Position numbers and translations under genes: made by a program | Assembly: GCF_003285545.1 (NCBI RefSeq) | Contig: NZ_QLNV01000013.1 | Location: 36,003-100,002 of the forward strand | Direction of reading: 5' to 3' | DNA: 64,000 bases | From: Sinomicrobium soli | GTDB lineage: Bacteria; Bacteroidota; Bacteroidia; Flavobacteriales; Flavobacteriaceae | Notes under the pieces: model-generated | Told to the model about the DNA's origin: nothing | Databases searched by the model: none | Seen by the model: the letters and a program-made list of their open reading frames with translations, nothing else | Shown here: piece by piece, positions 33,838-41,779 of the stretch | Layout: each line of letters starts with the position of its first letter | Position numbering within the stretch: the first letter of the stretch is position 1

Positions 33838-34809
33838 TTAGTTCAGGGGTTCCGGCTGTACGCCTTCGTGTGTTATCCTGACGGGGAGAATATGTCCTTT
33901 TTCGTCGAAATGCATCTCTTCGATACAGGTTTCCCTGGAATTCCGGTCTGTCTCGCCGAGCGGTCTGCGGTGGTATACGATATAGTATTTGTCCTTCCCC
34001 GGAACCTTAATCACCGAATGGTGCCCGGCTCCTGTGGCAATATCCGTATCCTGTTGCAGTATCTTGCCTATACGCTTAAAAGGTCCCAGCGGAGAATCTG
34101 CCACGGCATAGGCCACGCTGTAGTCGGGACCGGTCCACCCTCCTTCAGACCACATAAAGTAGTATTTCCCGTTCCGCAGGAACATGAACGGCCCTTCCAC
34201 ATAATTTTCCGGGGTCACTTCCCTGAACACTTCACCGCTCTCAAAAGGTACAAAACCGGTAAAATCGTCATTCAGCACAGCCACATTACAATGTTTCCAG
34301 CCTCCGTAAAAAAGATAGTGCTTCCCGTCCTTATCCCGGAAAACAAACTGGTCTATGGGCTGTGCCCCGTTGTAAAACCTGCTGATCAGGGGTTTCCCCA
34401 GGTAATCCCGGAAAGGTCCTTCCGGGCGGGAGGCTACGGCAACCCCTATCCCGCCGTGTTCTTCATTGCTCTGAATATCATTGGCCCCGAAGAACAGGAA
34501 GTAGCGGTCGTCCTTTTGAATAATGGAAGGAGCCCATACCGCCCTCCTGGCCCATTTTACCGAAGCAGTATCCAGTATGCGCTCGTGTTTGGTCCAGTGT
34601 ACCAGGTCGGGAGAAGAAAAAGCATCAAAAAACACCTGTTTGTCGTAGGGTGCCGAATAGGTGGGGTATATCCAGTAGGTCTTGTCGAAAACAATACCTT
34701 CCGGATCGGCATACCAGCCCGGAAAAACCGGGTTGTTCTGTGCTTTGCCCGACTGGGCAAAAACCGAAATCCCGGAGAAGAGGAAAATAAACGAGAAAAA
34801 GTATTTCAT
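33838..34809 (-). CDS. GH43-family secreted glycosidase
   Basis: 323 residues with a cleavable signal peptide (MKYFFSFIFLFSGISVFAQ). The three GH43 catalytic acids are at the expected points of a five-bladed propeller: base Asp35 in GWYADPEG, pKa modulator Asp153 in QPIDQFVF, and acid Glu205 in YVEGPFMF. The family cleaves alpha-L-arabinosides, beta-xylosides or beta-galactosides with inversion. It is the first gene of an operon with the GMC oxidoreductase and small subunit. A perfect LacI-type palindrome lies 91-106 nt upstream. Exact substrate is uncertain. Confidence 0.9.
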   Translation of the reverse strand: MKYFFSFIFLFSGISVFAQSGKAQNNPVFPGWYADPEGIVFDKTYWIYPTYSAPYDKQVFFDAFSSPDLVHWTKHERILDTASVKWARRAVWAPSIIQKDDRYFLFFGANDIQSNEEHGGIGVAVASRPEGPFRDYLGKPLISRFYNGAQPIDQFVFRDKDGKHYLFYGGWKHCNVAVLNDDFTGFVPFESGEVFREVTPENYVEGPFMFLRNGKYYFMWSEGGWTGPDYSVAYAVADSPLGPFKRIGKILQQDTDIATGAGHHSVIKVPGKDKYYIVYHRRPLGETDRNSRETCIEEMHFDEKGHILPVRITHEGVQPEPLN

Positions 34810-34899
34810 AGGTGCCGGTTTTCAAATATGATCTGTAATCCCGGAACAGGCCCGGGGCATAACCGGAAGCTCTCTTTATCAACCTCTTACAAAAAGCAA

Positions 34900-34915
34900 G
34901 CTAAAACGTTTTAGC
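34900..34915. promoter_or_regulatory. LacI-type operator, site C
   Basis: GCTAAAACGTTTTAGC, identical to site A, 91-106 nt upstream of the GH43 start and 163 nt downstream of the end of the LacI gene. It is the nearest operator copy to the presumed repressor gene. Confidence 0.8.
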
Positions 34916-34988
34916 GGATTTAGGGCTTCAAATCTGTTTATTTCCCTGCAAATAGTGCCTTTAAGAGCAGAAAACTTCCGATTTCTGC

Positions 34989-35020
34989 GCTATTTTACGA
35001 AAAAAAATCTATCCGGCAAA
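34989..35020 (-). promoter_or_regulatory. Promoter-like shared element, copy 3
   Basis: On the minus strand TTTG (35017-35020), a 19-nt spacer, TAAAATAGC (34989-34997). It lies 180 nt upstream of the GH43 start. Copies 1 and 3 also share the flanking GGCAAA (plus strand). Confidence 0.5.
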
Positions 35021-35077
35021 GTCCCGGTGTTTTTTTTACATATCAAACAACAAAAAAGCCAAAGAAAAGAGAATTCC

Positions 35078-36106
35078 TTATTTGTTCTTCACAGAAGATC
35101 CCCGCACCACAAGCCGGGCGGGTAGTGCTATCTTATATTTTCCCGTATCGACCTGCTGCCCTTCGTGTTTCAGCTGGTAAAGGATACTGTCTACCAGCCT
35201 GAGCGATATTTCTTCTACGGGCTGCGTTACCGAAGTAATATCGGGGGTATACATCCTGAAGATCTCACTGTCGTCAAAAGCGACCACCCCGATATCTTCC
35301 GGAATGGACAGTTTCAGGCTCCTGATGGCCTTCAGGCCACCTGCCCCCAGGTAATTGGAAGAGAAGAACAGGCTGTCGAGCTGCCGGTTATCCTGCAGAA
35401 AATTCCGGATTGCGTCCACTATAGATGTCTCGGGGCTCCCGTACGGTACCCGAAGCACCTGTTCCGGCAACCCTGCTTCGGTCACCGCTTTTACATATCC
35501 ATTGAGCCTGCCCTGCATCTGCGACTGCACGGAATCGAGCGTAACAAAACCGATACTGGAATACCCCTGGTCTACAAGATGCCGTATCGCCTCATAAGTG
35601 CTTTTTTCGTTCTCAATAACTACATACCCCGTATCCAGTCCGCTAAAATAGCGGTCGAACAGCATGAGCGGCACTTCGCCTGCCACCAGTTCCTTCAGTT
35701 CCTCCTCTATGCCTTCGGTAGGGGTAATGATATAGGCATCCACACTCCTGTCTTTAAATGCCCTTATGAGTTCCCTGGCTTTTTCGGGATCGTTTTCGGT
35801 ACTGCAGTACACGATCTTATACCCGCTGTTATTGGCCCGGTCTTCTATGCGCCTGGCAATACTGGAAAAAAAGGGATTGGAAATATCCTCGGCCATAAAA
35901 GCTATGATCTGCGACTTGCCGTTTCGCAAACTTCTCGCAAAATGATTGGGACGGTAATCTACCTCCCGCACAAATTTCTGAACCCGCTCTATGACCTCCT
36001 GGCTTATTCGTTTTTCCCTTGCCTTGCCGTTGAGGACCAGGGAAACCGTGGTAATAGACAACTGAAGTTCATCGGCGATGTCCCGGATCGTACGTTTATT
36101 TTTCAT
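35078..36106 (-). CDS. LacI-family transcriptional regulator of the adjacent glycan locus
   Basis: 342 residues. N-terminal LacI helix-turn-helix (TIRDIADELQLSITTVSLVLNGK, about 6-28) and hinge helix (RPNHFARSLRNGKS), then a periplasmic-binding-protein-like sugar-sensing domain (IIAFMAEDISNPFFSSIARRIE; IGFVTLDSVQSQMQGRLNGY; GVVAFDDSEIFRMYTPDITSV). It has its own promoter (-7 box 36129-36136) and is separated from trmN6 by a terminator. Palindromes with a central CpG, the form this family binds, lie before the GH43, susC pair-2 and susC pair-1 operons but not before its own gene. Repression relieved by a sugar from the imported glycan is the simplest model. Confidence 0.9.
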   Translation of the reverse strand: MKNKRTIRDIADELQLSITTVSLVLNGKAREKRISQEVIERVQKFVREVDYRPNHFARSLRNGKSQIIAFMAEDISNPFFSSIARRIEDRANNSGYKIVYCSTENDPEKARELIRAFKDRSVDAYIITPTEGIEEELKELVAGEVPLMLFDRYFSGLDTGYVVIENEKSTYEAIRHLVDQGYSSIGFVTLDSVQSQMQGRLNGYVKAVTEAGLPEQVLRVPYGSPETSIVDAIRNFLQDNRQLDSLFFSSNYLGAGGLKAIRSLKLSIPEDIGVVAFDDSEIFRMYTPDITSVTQPVEEISLRLVDSILYQLKHEGQQVDTGKYKIALPARLVVRGSSVKNK

Positions 36107-36128
36107 GTGTTTCTATGGGTCTGCCTTA

Positions 36129-36136
36129 CAAATATA
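36129..36136 (-). promoter_or_regulatory. -7 promoter box of the LacI-family gene
   Basis: The minus strand reads TATATTTG, an exact consensus match, about 23 nt before the ATG at 36106. No clear -33 box. Confidence 0.55.
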
Positions 36137-36160
36137 TTAAAAACGGGGCACAGCCACCTG

Positions 36161-36180
36161 TAAAAAACAGGGTAAACCCT
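36161..36180 (-). terminator. Short terminator overlapping the trmN6 stop codon
   Basis: On the minus strand AGGGT-TT-ACCCT (36169-36180) followed closely by six T (36162-36167). The first bases of the stem are part of the TAG stop of trmN6 (36179-36181). It ends the rpsP-rimM-trmN6 unit just before the LacI promoter. Confidence 0.55.
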
Positions 36181-36904
36181 ACATATTCAGATAAAAATCA
36201 CCGGTAAGTGCCCTGTATGCTTCGGTATAGTCATGCCTTTCCCGCTCTATCGCAAGCATATCGGTGCGGAGAGTCCGCTCCCGGAAGGAAAGTCCGACCA
36301 GGCTTCTCCCTATCCCGTGCTCACCGGCACCTTCCCTGCCCCTCACACGGGTAATGCGATAAGGATAAAGCCGCTGCCCGGCAGCCAGTGCCAGAAACCG
36401 TTCCTCCTCCCTGTATGGTATTACCACATTAAACCTCCCGTCATCTGCGAGAAGCCGGGCCACGGCCTCCAGCAATTGCTCGAAGGGAAGCCACGCGGCA
36501 GACCTGGCCTTTTCCCTGCCCGGATCTGAGGAAGAGGTATGCTCCGAAAAAAAGGGCGGATTGGAAACGATCAGCTCGTAAGTGTCGTCCATTTCACCGG
36601 CAAAATCTGCCAGGGATGCATGATAGCAGAACAGCCGGTCGTTCCAGGGAGAATTTTCGAAGTTCTCCACACATTGCTCATACGCCGCTCCGTCGATCTC
36701 TACCGCGTCGATCAATTCTGCCCCGCACCGCTGGGCGGTCATCAGGGCAATAACACCGGTTCCGGCCCCGATATCCAGTACCGAAAACGGATGATGGGAA
36801 ACATCGGCCCAGGCCCCCAGCAACACCCCGTCTGTACCTACTTTCATGGCACACCGGTCCTGTTTTACACTGAACTGTTTAAAATGAAAGGGTTTATCAG
36901 GCAT
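36179..36904 (-). CDS. trmN6: tRNA1(Val) (adenine(37)-N6)-methyltransferase
   Basis: 241 residues. Rossmann-fold methyltransferase with the SAM-binding motif VLDIGAGTGVIALMTAQR and the N6-adenine motif IVSNPPFF. N-terminal FKQFSVKQDRCAMKVGTDGVLLGAW is typical of the YfiC/TrmN6 family, which methylates A37 of valine tRNA in the cytoplasm. The length fits the family. It follows rimM by 43 nt and ends the rpsP-rimM-trmN6 group, a grouping common in flavobacteria. An intrinsic terminator overlaps its stop codon. Confidence 0.88.
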   Translation of the reverse strand: MPDKPFHFKQFSVKQDRCAMKVGTDGVLLGAWADVSHHPFSVLDIGAGTGVIALMTAQRCGAELIDAVEIDGAAYEQCVENFENSPWNDRLFCYHASLADFAGEMDDTYELIVSNPPFFSEHTSSSDPGREKARSAAWLPFEQLLEAVARLLADDGRFNVVIPYREEERFLALAAGQRLYPYRITRVRGREGAGEHGIGRSLVGLSFRERTLRTDMLAIERERHDYTEAYRALTGDFYLNM

Positions 36905-36947
36905 CGCCGTCGGTTTAAATGGCAGGAGTTTCCCCCGCAGGAATATA

Positions 36948-37472
36948 TTAGAGGTATAATTCGATCAGTCCTTCGGGCACATTGACCACCACAGCTCCGG
37001 CTTTCCTGTCTACCTTTACGATAAACTCGTCATTCATCGGGATCAGGATTTCCTTTCCGTCACGGTCGATCGCAAACAGGGGCTGTGCCGTAGTGTCGTT
37101 AACAGCGGTTATCCTGCCCACATCTCCGAATTTCTTATCCTTTACGAGGAAACCGATCACTTCGTGAAAATAGAACTTGTTGCCCGACAGCTCGGGCAGT
37201 GCCGAAAGCGGCAGGTAGAGTTCCGCCCTCAGCAGGGCATCGGCATCTTCTTCGGTAGTGACATCCTCAAACCTGAGCCGCAACAGGTCTGATTTGTGAA
37301 GCGAAGACGCTTCAATAAAAAAAGGAACCAGGTCATGCCCTACGGCGATGAACACTGATTCCAGATTTTCGTACAATTCGGGTTCGTCGGTATCCAGCTT
37401 GGCCAGCACCTCTCCCTTAAAGCTGTATTTTTTTACTATTTTACCGAGATAGAAGCAATCCTTTTTCTTCAT
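36948..37472 (-). CDS. rimM: Ribosome maturation factor RimM
   Basis: 174 residues from the ATG at 37472; an open frame continues upstream into rpsP but the homologous protein begins MKKKDCFYLGKIVKKYSFKGEV. The N-terminal RimM barrel is followed by the PRC-barrel domain (FYFHEVIGFLVKDKKFGDVGRI; PLFAIDRDGKEILIPMNDEF). RimM binds ribosomal protein uS19 and helps mature the 30S head. It starts 13 nt after rpsP. Length and gene order are those of the family. Confidence 0.93.
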   Translation of the reverse strand: MKKKDCFYLGKIVKKYSFKGEVLAKLDTDEPELYENLESVFIAVGHDLVPFFIEASSLHKSDLLRLRFEDVTTEEDADALLRAELYLPLSALPELSGNKFYFHEVIGFLVKDKKFGDVGRITAVNDTTAQPLFAIDRDGKEILIPMNDEFIVKVDRKAGAVVVNVPEGLIELYL

Positions 37473-37485
37473 CCCATCAAAATAA

Positions 37486-38064
37486 TTACTCTGCAGCTTC
37501 CTTGTTCTCTTCTTCAGAGGCTTCCGCACCTGCTCCGGCTTCCGGTGCAGCTTCTGCTTCGGGAGCAGCAGCCTCTTCGGCAACCTCTTCTGCGGCTTCT
37601 TCGGTAACTTCCTCTGCAGGAGCAGCGTCGGCCTTACGCTTTTCGCTGATCTCTCTTTCTGCTTCCAGCGTTTTTGCCTTAGCTTCTTCTTTAGCTTTTT
37701 CCAGCCCCTCTACTTTTGCAGTAACCTTACCGGTTTTTTCTTCCAGCCACGCTGCAAATTTAGCCTCTGCTTCTTCCTGGGTCAAAGCGCCTTTTGTAAC
37801 CCCGCCAAGCAGGTGTTTCTTAAGGAGTACACCCTTGTAAGAAAGAATCCGTTTTGCCGTATCGGTAGGCTGTGCACCGTTTTGCAACCACTTCACGGAA
37901 CCGTCTACATTGAGTTCTATCTGTGCAGGGTTGGTGTTCGGATTGTAAGTTCCCAGTTTTTCCAGGAATTTACCATCTCTTTTGGCACGGGCATCGGCCG
38001 CTACGATCCAGTAAAAAGGTTTTCCTTTTCTACCGTGTCTCTGTAATCTGATTTTAACAGGCAT
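37486..38064 (-). CDS. rpsP: Small-subunit ribosomal protein bS16 with a long acidic C-terminal tail
   Basis: 192 residues. The first 80 or so are canonical bS16 ([46 protein letters not shown]). After residue 85 comes an extension rich in Ala, Glu and Lys, ending in a long Ala/Glu-Pro low-complexity stretch. Bacteroidota bS16 proteins often have such tails, while the usual bacterial length is about 80-90. It is the first gene of rpsP-rimM-trmN6. A consensus -7 box lies at 38136-38143 and the leader can form a hairpin. Confidence 0.95.
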   Translation of the reverse strand: MPVKIRLQRHGRKGKPFYWIVAADARAKRDGKFLEKLGTYNPNTNPAQIELNVDGSVKWLQNGAQPTDTAKRILSYKGVLLKKHLLGGVTKGALTQEEAEAKFAAWLEEKTGKVTAKVEGLEKAKEEAKAKTLEAEREISEKRKADAAPAEEVTEEAAEEVAEEAAAPEAEAAPEAGAGAEASEEENKEAAE

Positions 38065-38114
38065 AATACATTAATTATATGGGGTTCCCGACCCCGGTTA
38101 TTAATTCTGAGAAA

Positions 38115-38131
38115 CTCCTTCCGAAAAGGAG
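38115..38131 (-). promoter_or_regulatory. Hairpin in the rpsP leader
   Basis: Six-base-pair stem CTCCTT/AAGGAG with a 5-nt loop (UUCGG on the transcript), a few nt after the predicted transcription start. It might stabilise the message or serve autoregulation; nothing else supports a function. Confidence 0.4.
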
Positions 38132-38135
38132 GGTG

Positions 38136-38143
38136 CAAATATA
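38136..38143 (-). promoter_or_regulatory. -7 promoter box of rpsP
   Basis: Minus strand TATATTTG, exact consensus. The predicted leader is about 65 nt. Confidence 0.6.
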
Positions 38144-38215
38144 AGTATTTTTGTCGTATCTGCCTGCCATAAATTATTTTCTTTTAGGGCTTTACTTTTT
38201 TCCGCGGAAAAAATC

Positions 38216-38223
38216 TAATTTTG
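38216..38223 (+). promoter_or_regulatory. -7 promoter box of the 2-hydroxyacid dehydrogenase gene
   Basis: TAATTTTG, exact consensus. Transcription should start near 38229, which excludes the ATG at 38151 and supports the GTG start at 38259. Confidence 0.6.
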
Positions 38224-38258
38224 GAACCTCTTCATCACTTACGACAAAACACGACATC

Positions 38259-39227
38259 GTGGAGCATACAAAGATATTACATTTAGACAGTAACCACCCG
38301 CTCTTATGGGAGCAGCTGGAAGCAGCCGGGTTTGAAAACCACAGCGATTACATTTCTTCCAAAGAGGATATCGAGGCAGATATCTCCTCCTACGACGGTA
38401 TTGTGATACGCAGCCGTTTTAAAATAGACCGGCAGTTTATGGACAAGGCCACCCGGCTCCGCTTTATCGCACGGGTAGGGGCAGGGCTGGAAAATATCGA
38501 TTGTGCCTGTGCCGGGCAGAAAGGCATAGCCCTTATCGCTGCCCCCGAAGGCAACAGGAATGCCGTAGGCGAACACGCACTGGGCATGCTGCTGTCCCTT
38601 TTCAACAACCTCAACCGTGCCGACCGGCAGATCCGGGCAGGCCAATGGCTCCGCGAGGCCAACCGCGGACACGAACTGGAAGGGAAAACAGTGGGGATCA
38701 TCGGTTACGGGAATATGGGAAAAGCCTTTGCCGCAAAGCTGAAAGGGTTCGGCACACAGGTGATCTGCTACGACATCTTACCGGACAAGGGGGATGAAAA
38801 CGCCACCCAGGTATCCCTCGGCGAACTACAGGCCAGAACCGATGTGCTCAGCCTGCATACCCCGCTTACTCCCCTCACGGACAGGATGGTAAACACGGCT
38901 TTTATCGATAAGTTTGCCAAACCGTTCTGGCTTATCAATACGGCCAGGGGGAAAAGTGTCGTTACCGACGACCTCGTCGGGGCCCTGAAAAGCAAAAAAA
39001 TAACGGGCGCTGCACTGGACGTCCTGGAATACGAAAAATCGTCTTTTGAATCCCTGTTCTCCGAAGACCGCATCCCGGAAGCTTTTCAGTACCTTCTCCA
39101 GGCAGATCATGTATTGCTTTCCCCGCATGTCGGCGGATGGACCTTCGAGAGCCACAGAAAACTCGCCCGTACCATCGCAGATAAAATACTGCAGCTATAC
39201 GGGATACAGGGCAATCGGGGGATTTGA
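38259..39227 (+). CDS. D-2-hydroxyacid dehydrogenase, phosphoglycerate-dehydrogenase-like
   Basis: 322 residues from a GTG at 38259. The frame stays open back to an ATG at 38151, but that stretch covers the promoter, and homologous sequence begins at VEHTKILHLDSNHP. NAD-binding motif GIIGYGNMGKAFAAKLKGFG, the substrate Arg in INTARGKSVV, and the catalytic His in LLSPHVGGWTFES define the family. Without an ACT domain it is a short SerA-like enzyme; phosphoglycerate, hydroxypyruvate or another 2-hydroxyacid could be the substrate. It is divergent from rpsP and forms a single-gene unit. Confidence 0.85.
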   Translation: MEHTKILHLDSNHPLLWEQLEAAGFENHSDYISSKEDIEADISSYDGIVIRSRFKIDRQFMDKATRLRFIARVGAGLENIDCACAGQKGIALIAAPEGNRNAVGEHALGMLLSLFNNLNRADRQIRAGQWLREANRGHELEGKTVGIIGYGNMGKAFAAKLKGFGTQVICYDILPDKGDENATQVSLGELQARTDVLSLHTPLTPLTDRMVNTAFIDKFAKPFWLINTARGKSVVTDDLVGALKSKKITGAALDVLEYEKSSFESLFSEDRIPEAFQYLLQADHVLLSPHVGGWTFESHRKLARTIADKILQLYGIQGNRGI

Positions 39228-39301
39228 TATGGAGTAAGAGAACGGGGGGCAATAAGTTGCTTTCGGAGCATGGACAGATGGGGCCTCTACTTATAAAAAC
39301 A

Positions 39302-40603
39302 TTACCCTTTTACCAGCACAAAATAGTTTTTCTTCCCTCTCTGAAGCAGTACAAACCTGTTGTTGATCAGGTCTTTCCCGGTGATGGCATATCCCTCGCC
39401 TACTTTTTCCCTGTTTACCGAAATGGAGTTTTCCTTCAGGGCCCTGCGGGCTTCCCCGTTGGATTTGAGGAATCCTGATTTTTCACTTAGTGCCCCGATG
39501 ATGTCGAGCCCCGCCTCGATATCCGAAGCCGCTATTTCTGCCTGGGGAACGCCGTCGAATACATCGAGAAATGTCTGTTCATCCAGGGCTTTCAGATCTT
39601 CGGAAGAACTCTTCCCGAACAGTATTCCCGACGCCTGTATGGCTTTTTCCAGGGCTTCCCTGCCGTGTACAAAGACCGTGATCTCTTCCGCCAGCCTTTT
39701 TTGAAGCTCCCTGAGATGCGGGGCCTCCCGGTGCCCGGCAATCAGCGCTTCGATGGTCTCCCGGTCGAGGAAGGTAAATATCCGGATGTATTTTTCGGCA
39801 TCTTCATCAGAAGTATTCAGCCAGAACTGGTAGAATTTATACGGAGAGGTCCTTTCCGGATCGAGCCATACGTTACCGCCTTCCGTTTTTCCGAATTTCG
39901 ACCCGTCGGCCTTGGTAATAAGCGGACAGGTAAGGGCGTACGCCTTCGCACTGTCATCGCTCATACGCCGGATAAGTTCGGTACCGGTCGTAATATTGCC
40001 CCATTGGTCAGACCCTCCCATCTGCAACAGGCAGTCGTAGGTCTTGTAGAGGTGGTAAAAATCGTATCCCTGTATAAGCTGGTAGGTAAATTCGGTAAAG
40101 GACATCCCCGATCCCGATTCCGCGCTCAGGCGTTTTTTGACGGAGTCCTTGGCCATCATGTAGTTTACCGTGATACGCTTGCCCACATCGCGGGCAAAGG
40201 TGATAAAGGAAAAGTCCTTCATCCAGTCGTAATTGTTTACCATCAGGGCGGCATTGGGCTTGCCACTGTTAAAGTCGAGCAGTTTTGACAGTTGTTTTTT
40301 AAGGCCCTCTATATTTTTCTCAAGGGTCTCCTCATCGAGCAGATTGCGCTCCTCCGATTTCATGGAGGGGTCCCCGATCATCCCTGTAGCCCCGCCTACC
40401 AGCACTATCGGGCGATGGCCTGCCAGCTGAAAGTGACGAAGCATCATCACCCCCACCAGGTGACCGATATGCAGCGAATCGGCCGTAGGATCGATCCCGA
40501 CATAGGCCGAGGTAGTTCCTTTGTTCAATTGCTCTTCGGTACCCGGCATGATATCGTGGATCATGCCCCTCCAGCGTAATTCTTCGACAAAATTCCTCAC
40601 CAT
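39302..40603 (-). CDS. tyrS: Tyrosyl-tRNA synthetase
   Basis: 433 residues. Class I motif HIGH at the end of [13 protein letters not shown], tyrosine-binding residues in [12 protein letters not shown] and [14 protein letters not shown], and KFGKTEGG as the KMSKS-type loop. The C-terminal S4-like RNA-binding domain ([20 protein letters not shown]) is complete. Full length for the bacterial enzyme. It has its own promoter (-7 box 40632-40639) and is divergent from the SDR gene. Confidence 0.97.
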   Translation of the reverse strand: MVRNFVEELRWRGMIHDIMPGTEEQLNKGTTSAYVGIDPTADSLHIGHLVGVMMLRHFQLAGHRPIVLVGGATGMIGDPSMKSEERNLLDEETLEKNIEGLKKQLSKLLDFNSGKPNAALMVNNYDWMKDFSFITFARDVGKRITVNYMMAKDSVKKRLSAESGSGMSFTEFTYQLIQGYDFYHLYKTYDCLLQMGGSDQWGNITTGTELIRRMSDDSAKAYALTCPLITKADGSKFGKTEGGNVWLDPERTSPYKFYQFWLNTSDEDAEKYIRIFTFLDRETIEALIAGHREAPHLRELQKRLAEEITVFVHGREALEKAIQASGILFGKSSSEDLKALDEQTFLDVFDGVPQAEIAASDIEAGLDIIGALSEKSGFLKSNGEARRALKENSISVNREKVGEGYAITGKDLINNRFVLLQRGKKNYFVLVKG

Positions 40604-40631
40604 TTCTGTATCCTTTTTGGTAAAACAAGCG

Positions 40632-40639
40632 CAAATTTA
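40632..40639 (-). promoter_or_regulatory. -7 promoter box of tyrS
   Basis: Minus strand TAAATTTG, exact consensus, about 30 nt before the ATG at 40603. Confidence 0.6.
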
Positions 40640-40716
40640 CAATAAATAGGCAATTAGCCCCCCTGTAAACAACGATTTTGTACTGTTTTCCCGCAATGCA
40701 GTCGGTCTAAAATACA

Positions 40717-40724
40717 TATCTTTG
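40717..40724 (+). promoter_or_regulatory. -7 promoter box placed for a leaderless SDR message
   Basis: TATCTTTG, exact consensus, ending 5 nt before the ATG at 40730. Transcription would begin at or next to the start codon. Confidence 0.5.
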
Positions 40725-40729
40725 GCCTT

Positions 40730-41779
40730 ATGATTTTAGTCACCGGAGGAACGGGGCTCGTTGGTGCTCACTTGTTACACGCACTGTCCCGGCAGGAAGA
40801 ACACATAAGGGCCATTTACAGGAAAGGCAGTGATATTGCTGCAGTAAAGACGCTTTTTGAGGAACTGAAAGACCCGGAAGCCCGGTTCGGCCGCATCACA
40901 TGGGTCGAGGCCGATATTACCGACATTCCGGCGCTTTCCGATGCCTTTAAGGGCATTAGCCGCGTATATCACGCCGCCGCCTTTATTTCCTTCGACCCGG
41001 CCGACTACCATCTGCTGAAAAAGATAAATACGGAAGGGACCGCCAATATCGTAAACCTCTGCCTGGCACACCGTGTCCGCAAGCTGTGTTTCGCGAGCTC
41101 TGTGGCAACCCTGGGAAAGACTGCTTCCCCCGACGAATTTATCACCGAGGATACCCACTGGAATACGGAGTCGGAAAACAACGTATATGCCATCAGCAAA
41201 TATGGCGCTGAAATGGAGGTGTGGAGAGGAAGCCAGGAAGGACTGGATGTCGTTATCGTAAATCCGGGCATCATTCTCGGAATCCCGCCGGGGAAAAAGG
41301 GATGGAAAACAGGGAGCGGAAGAATATTCCGGGAGATCGACAGGGGGCTGAACCATTATACCGAAGGGATTACGGGATATGTGGACGTAACCGATGTGGT
41401 GGCCATCATGACCGGCCTTATGCAAAGCGACCTCCGCAACGAAAGATATGTTGCTGTCGGGGAAAACCTGAGCTACAGGCAGGTCTTTACGGCCATAGCC
41501 GGGGCCCTCGACAAAAAGCCTCCCCGGAAAGAGGTTCCCGCATGGACCCTGCCCCTGTTGTGGAGGCTGGACTGGCTCACGGGCAGGATCACCGGAAAAC
41601 CGCGCAGGATCACCCGTTTAACGGCCAGGTCGGCAATAGCCCGTCACTATTATAACAGCGAAAAGATAAAAGCGGCCCTCGGCATTACCTTTAACCCGGT
41701 AGCCGATACTATAAGCCGTACGGGGCAGTACTACAGGCAACTCAGGGAACATTCCGGGAAAAAAGGGGAACAAACCTGA
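40730..41779 (+). CDS. Extended short-chain dehydrogenase / NAD-dependent epimerase
   Basis: 349 residues. Rossmann motif VTGGTGLVGAHLL at the N-terminus, conserved VYHAAAFISFDP and catalytic YAISK with upstream SSVATLG, the pattern of extended SDRs such as dihydroflavonol-reductase-like and sugar epimerases. The exact substrate cannot be read. In flavobacteria this gene usually lies between tyrS and the DUF4296-dihydroorotase group; here that group is 12 kb away. Its last 38 nt overlap the convergent adenine deaminase gene. The -7 box is only 5 nt before the ATG, so the message is probably leaderless. Confidence 0.82.
   Translation: MILVTGGTGLVGAHLLHALSRQEEHIRAIYRKGSDIAAVKTLFEELKDPEARFGRITWVEADITDIPALSDAFKGISRVYHAAAFISFDPADYHLLKKINTEGTANIVNLCLAHRVRKLCFASSVATLGKTASPDEFITEDTHWNTESENNVYAISKYGAEMEVWRGSQEGLDVVIVNPGIILGIPPGKKGWKTGSGRIFREIDRGLNHYTEGITGYVDVTDVVAIMTGLMQSDLRNERYVAVGENLSYRQVFTAIAGALDKKPPRKEVPAWTLPLLWRLDWLTGRITGKPRRITRLTARSAIARHYYNSEKIKAALGITFNPVADTISRTGQYYRQLREHSGKKGEQT

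Noticed and set aside
38151..38258. ATG-initiated longer form of the 2-hydroxyacid dehydrogenase
   Set aside because: The extra 36 codons include the TAATTTTG promoter box and have no homologous character; GTG at 38259 chosen.
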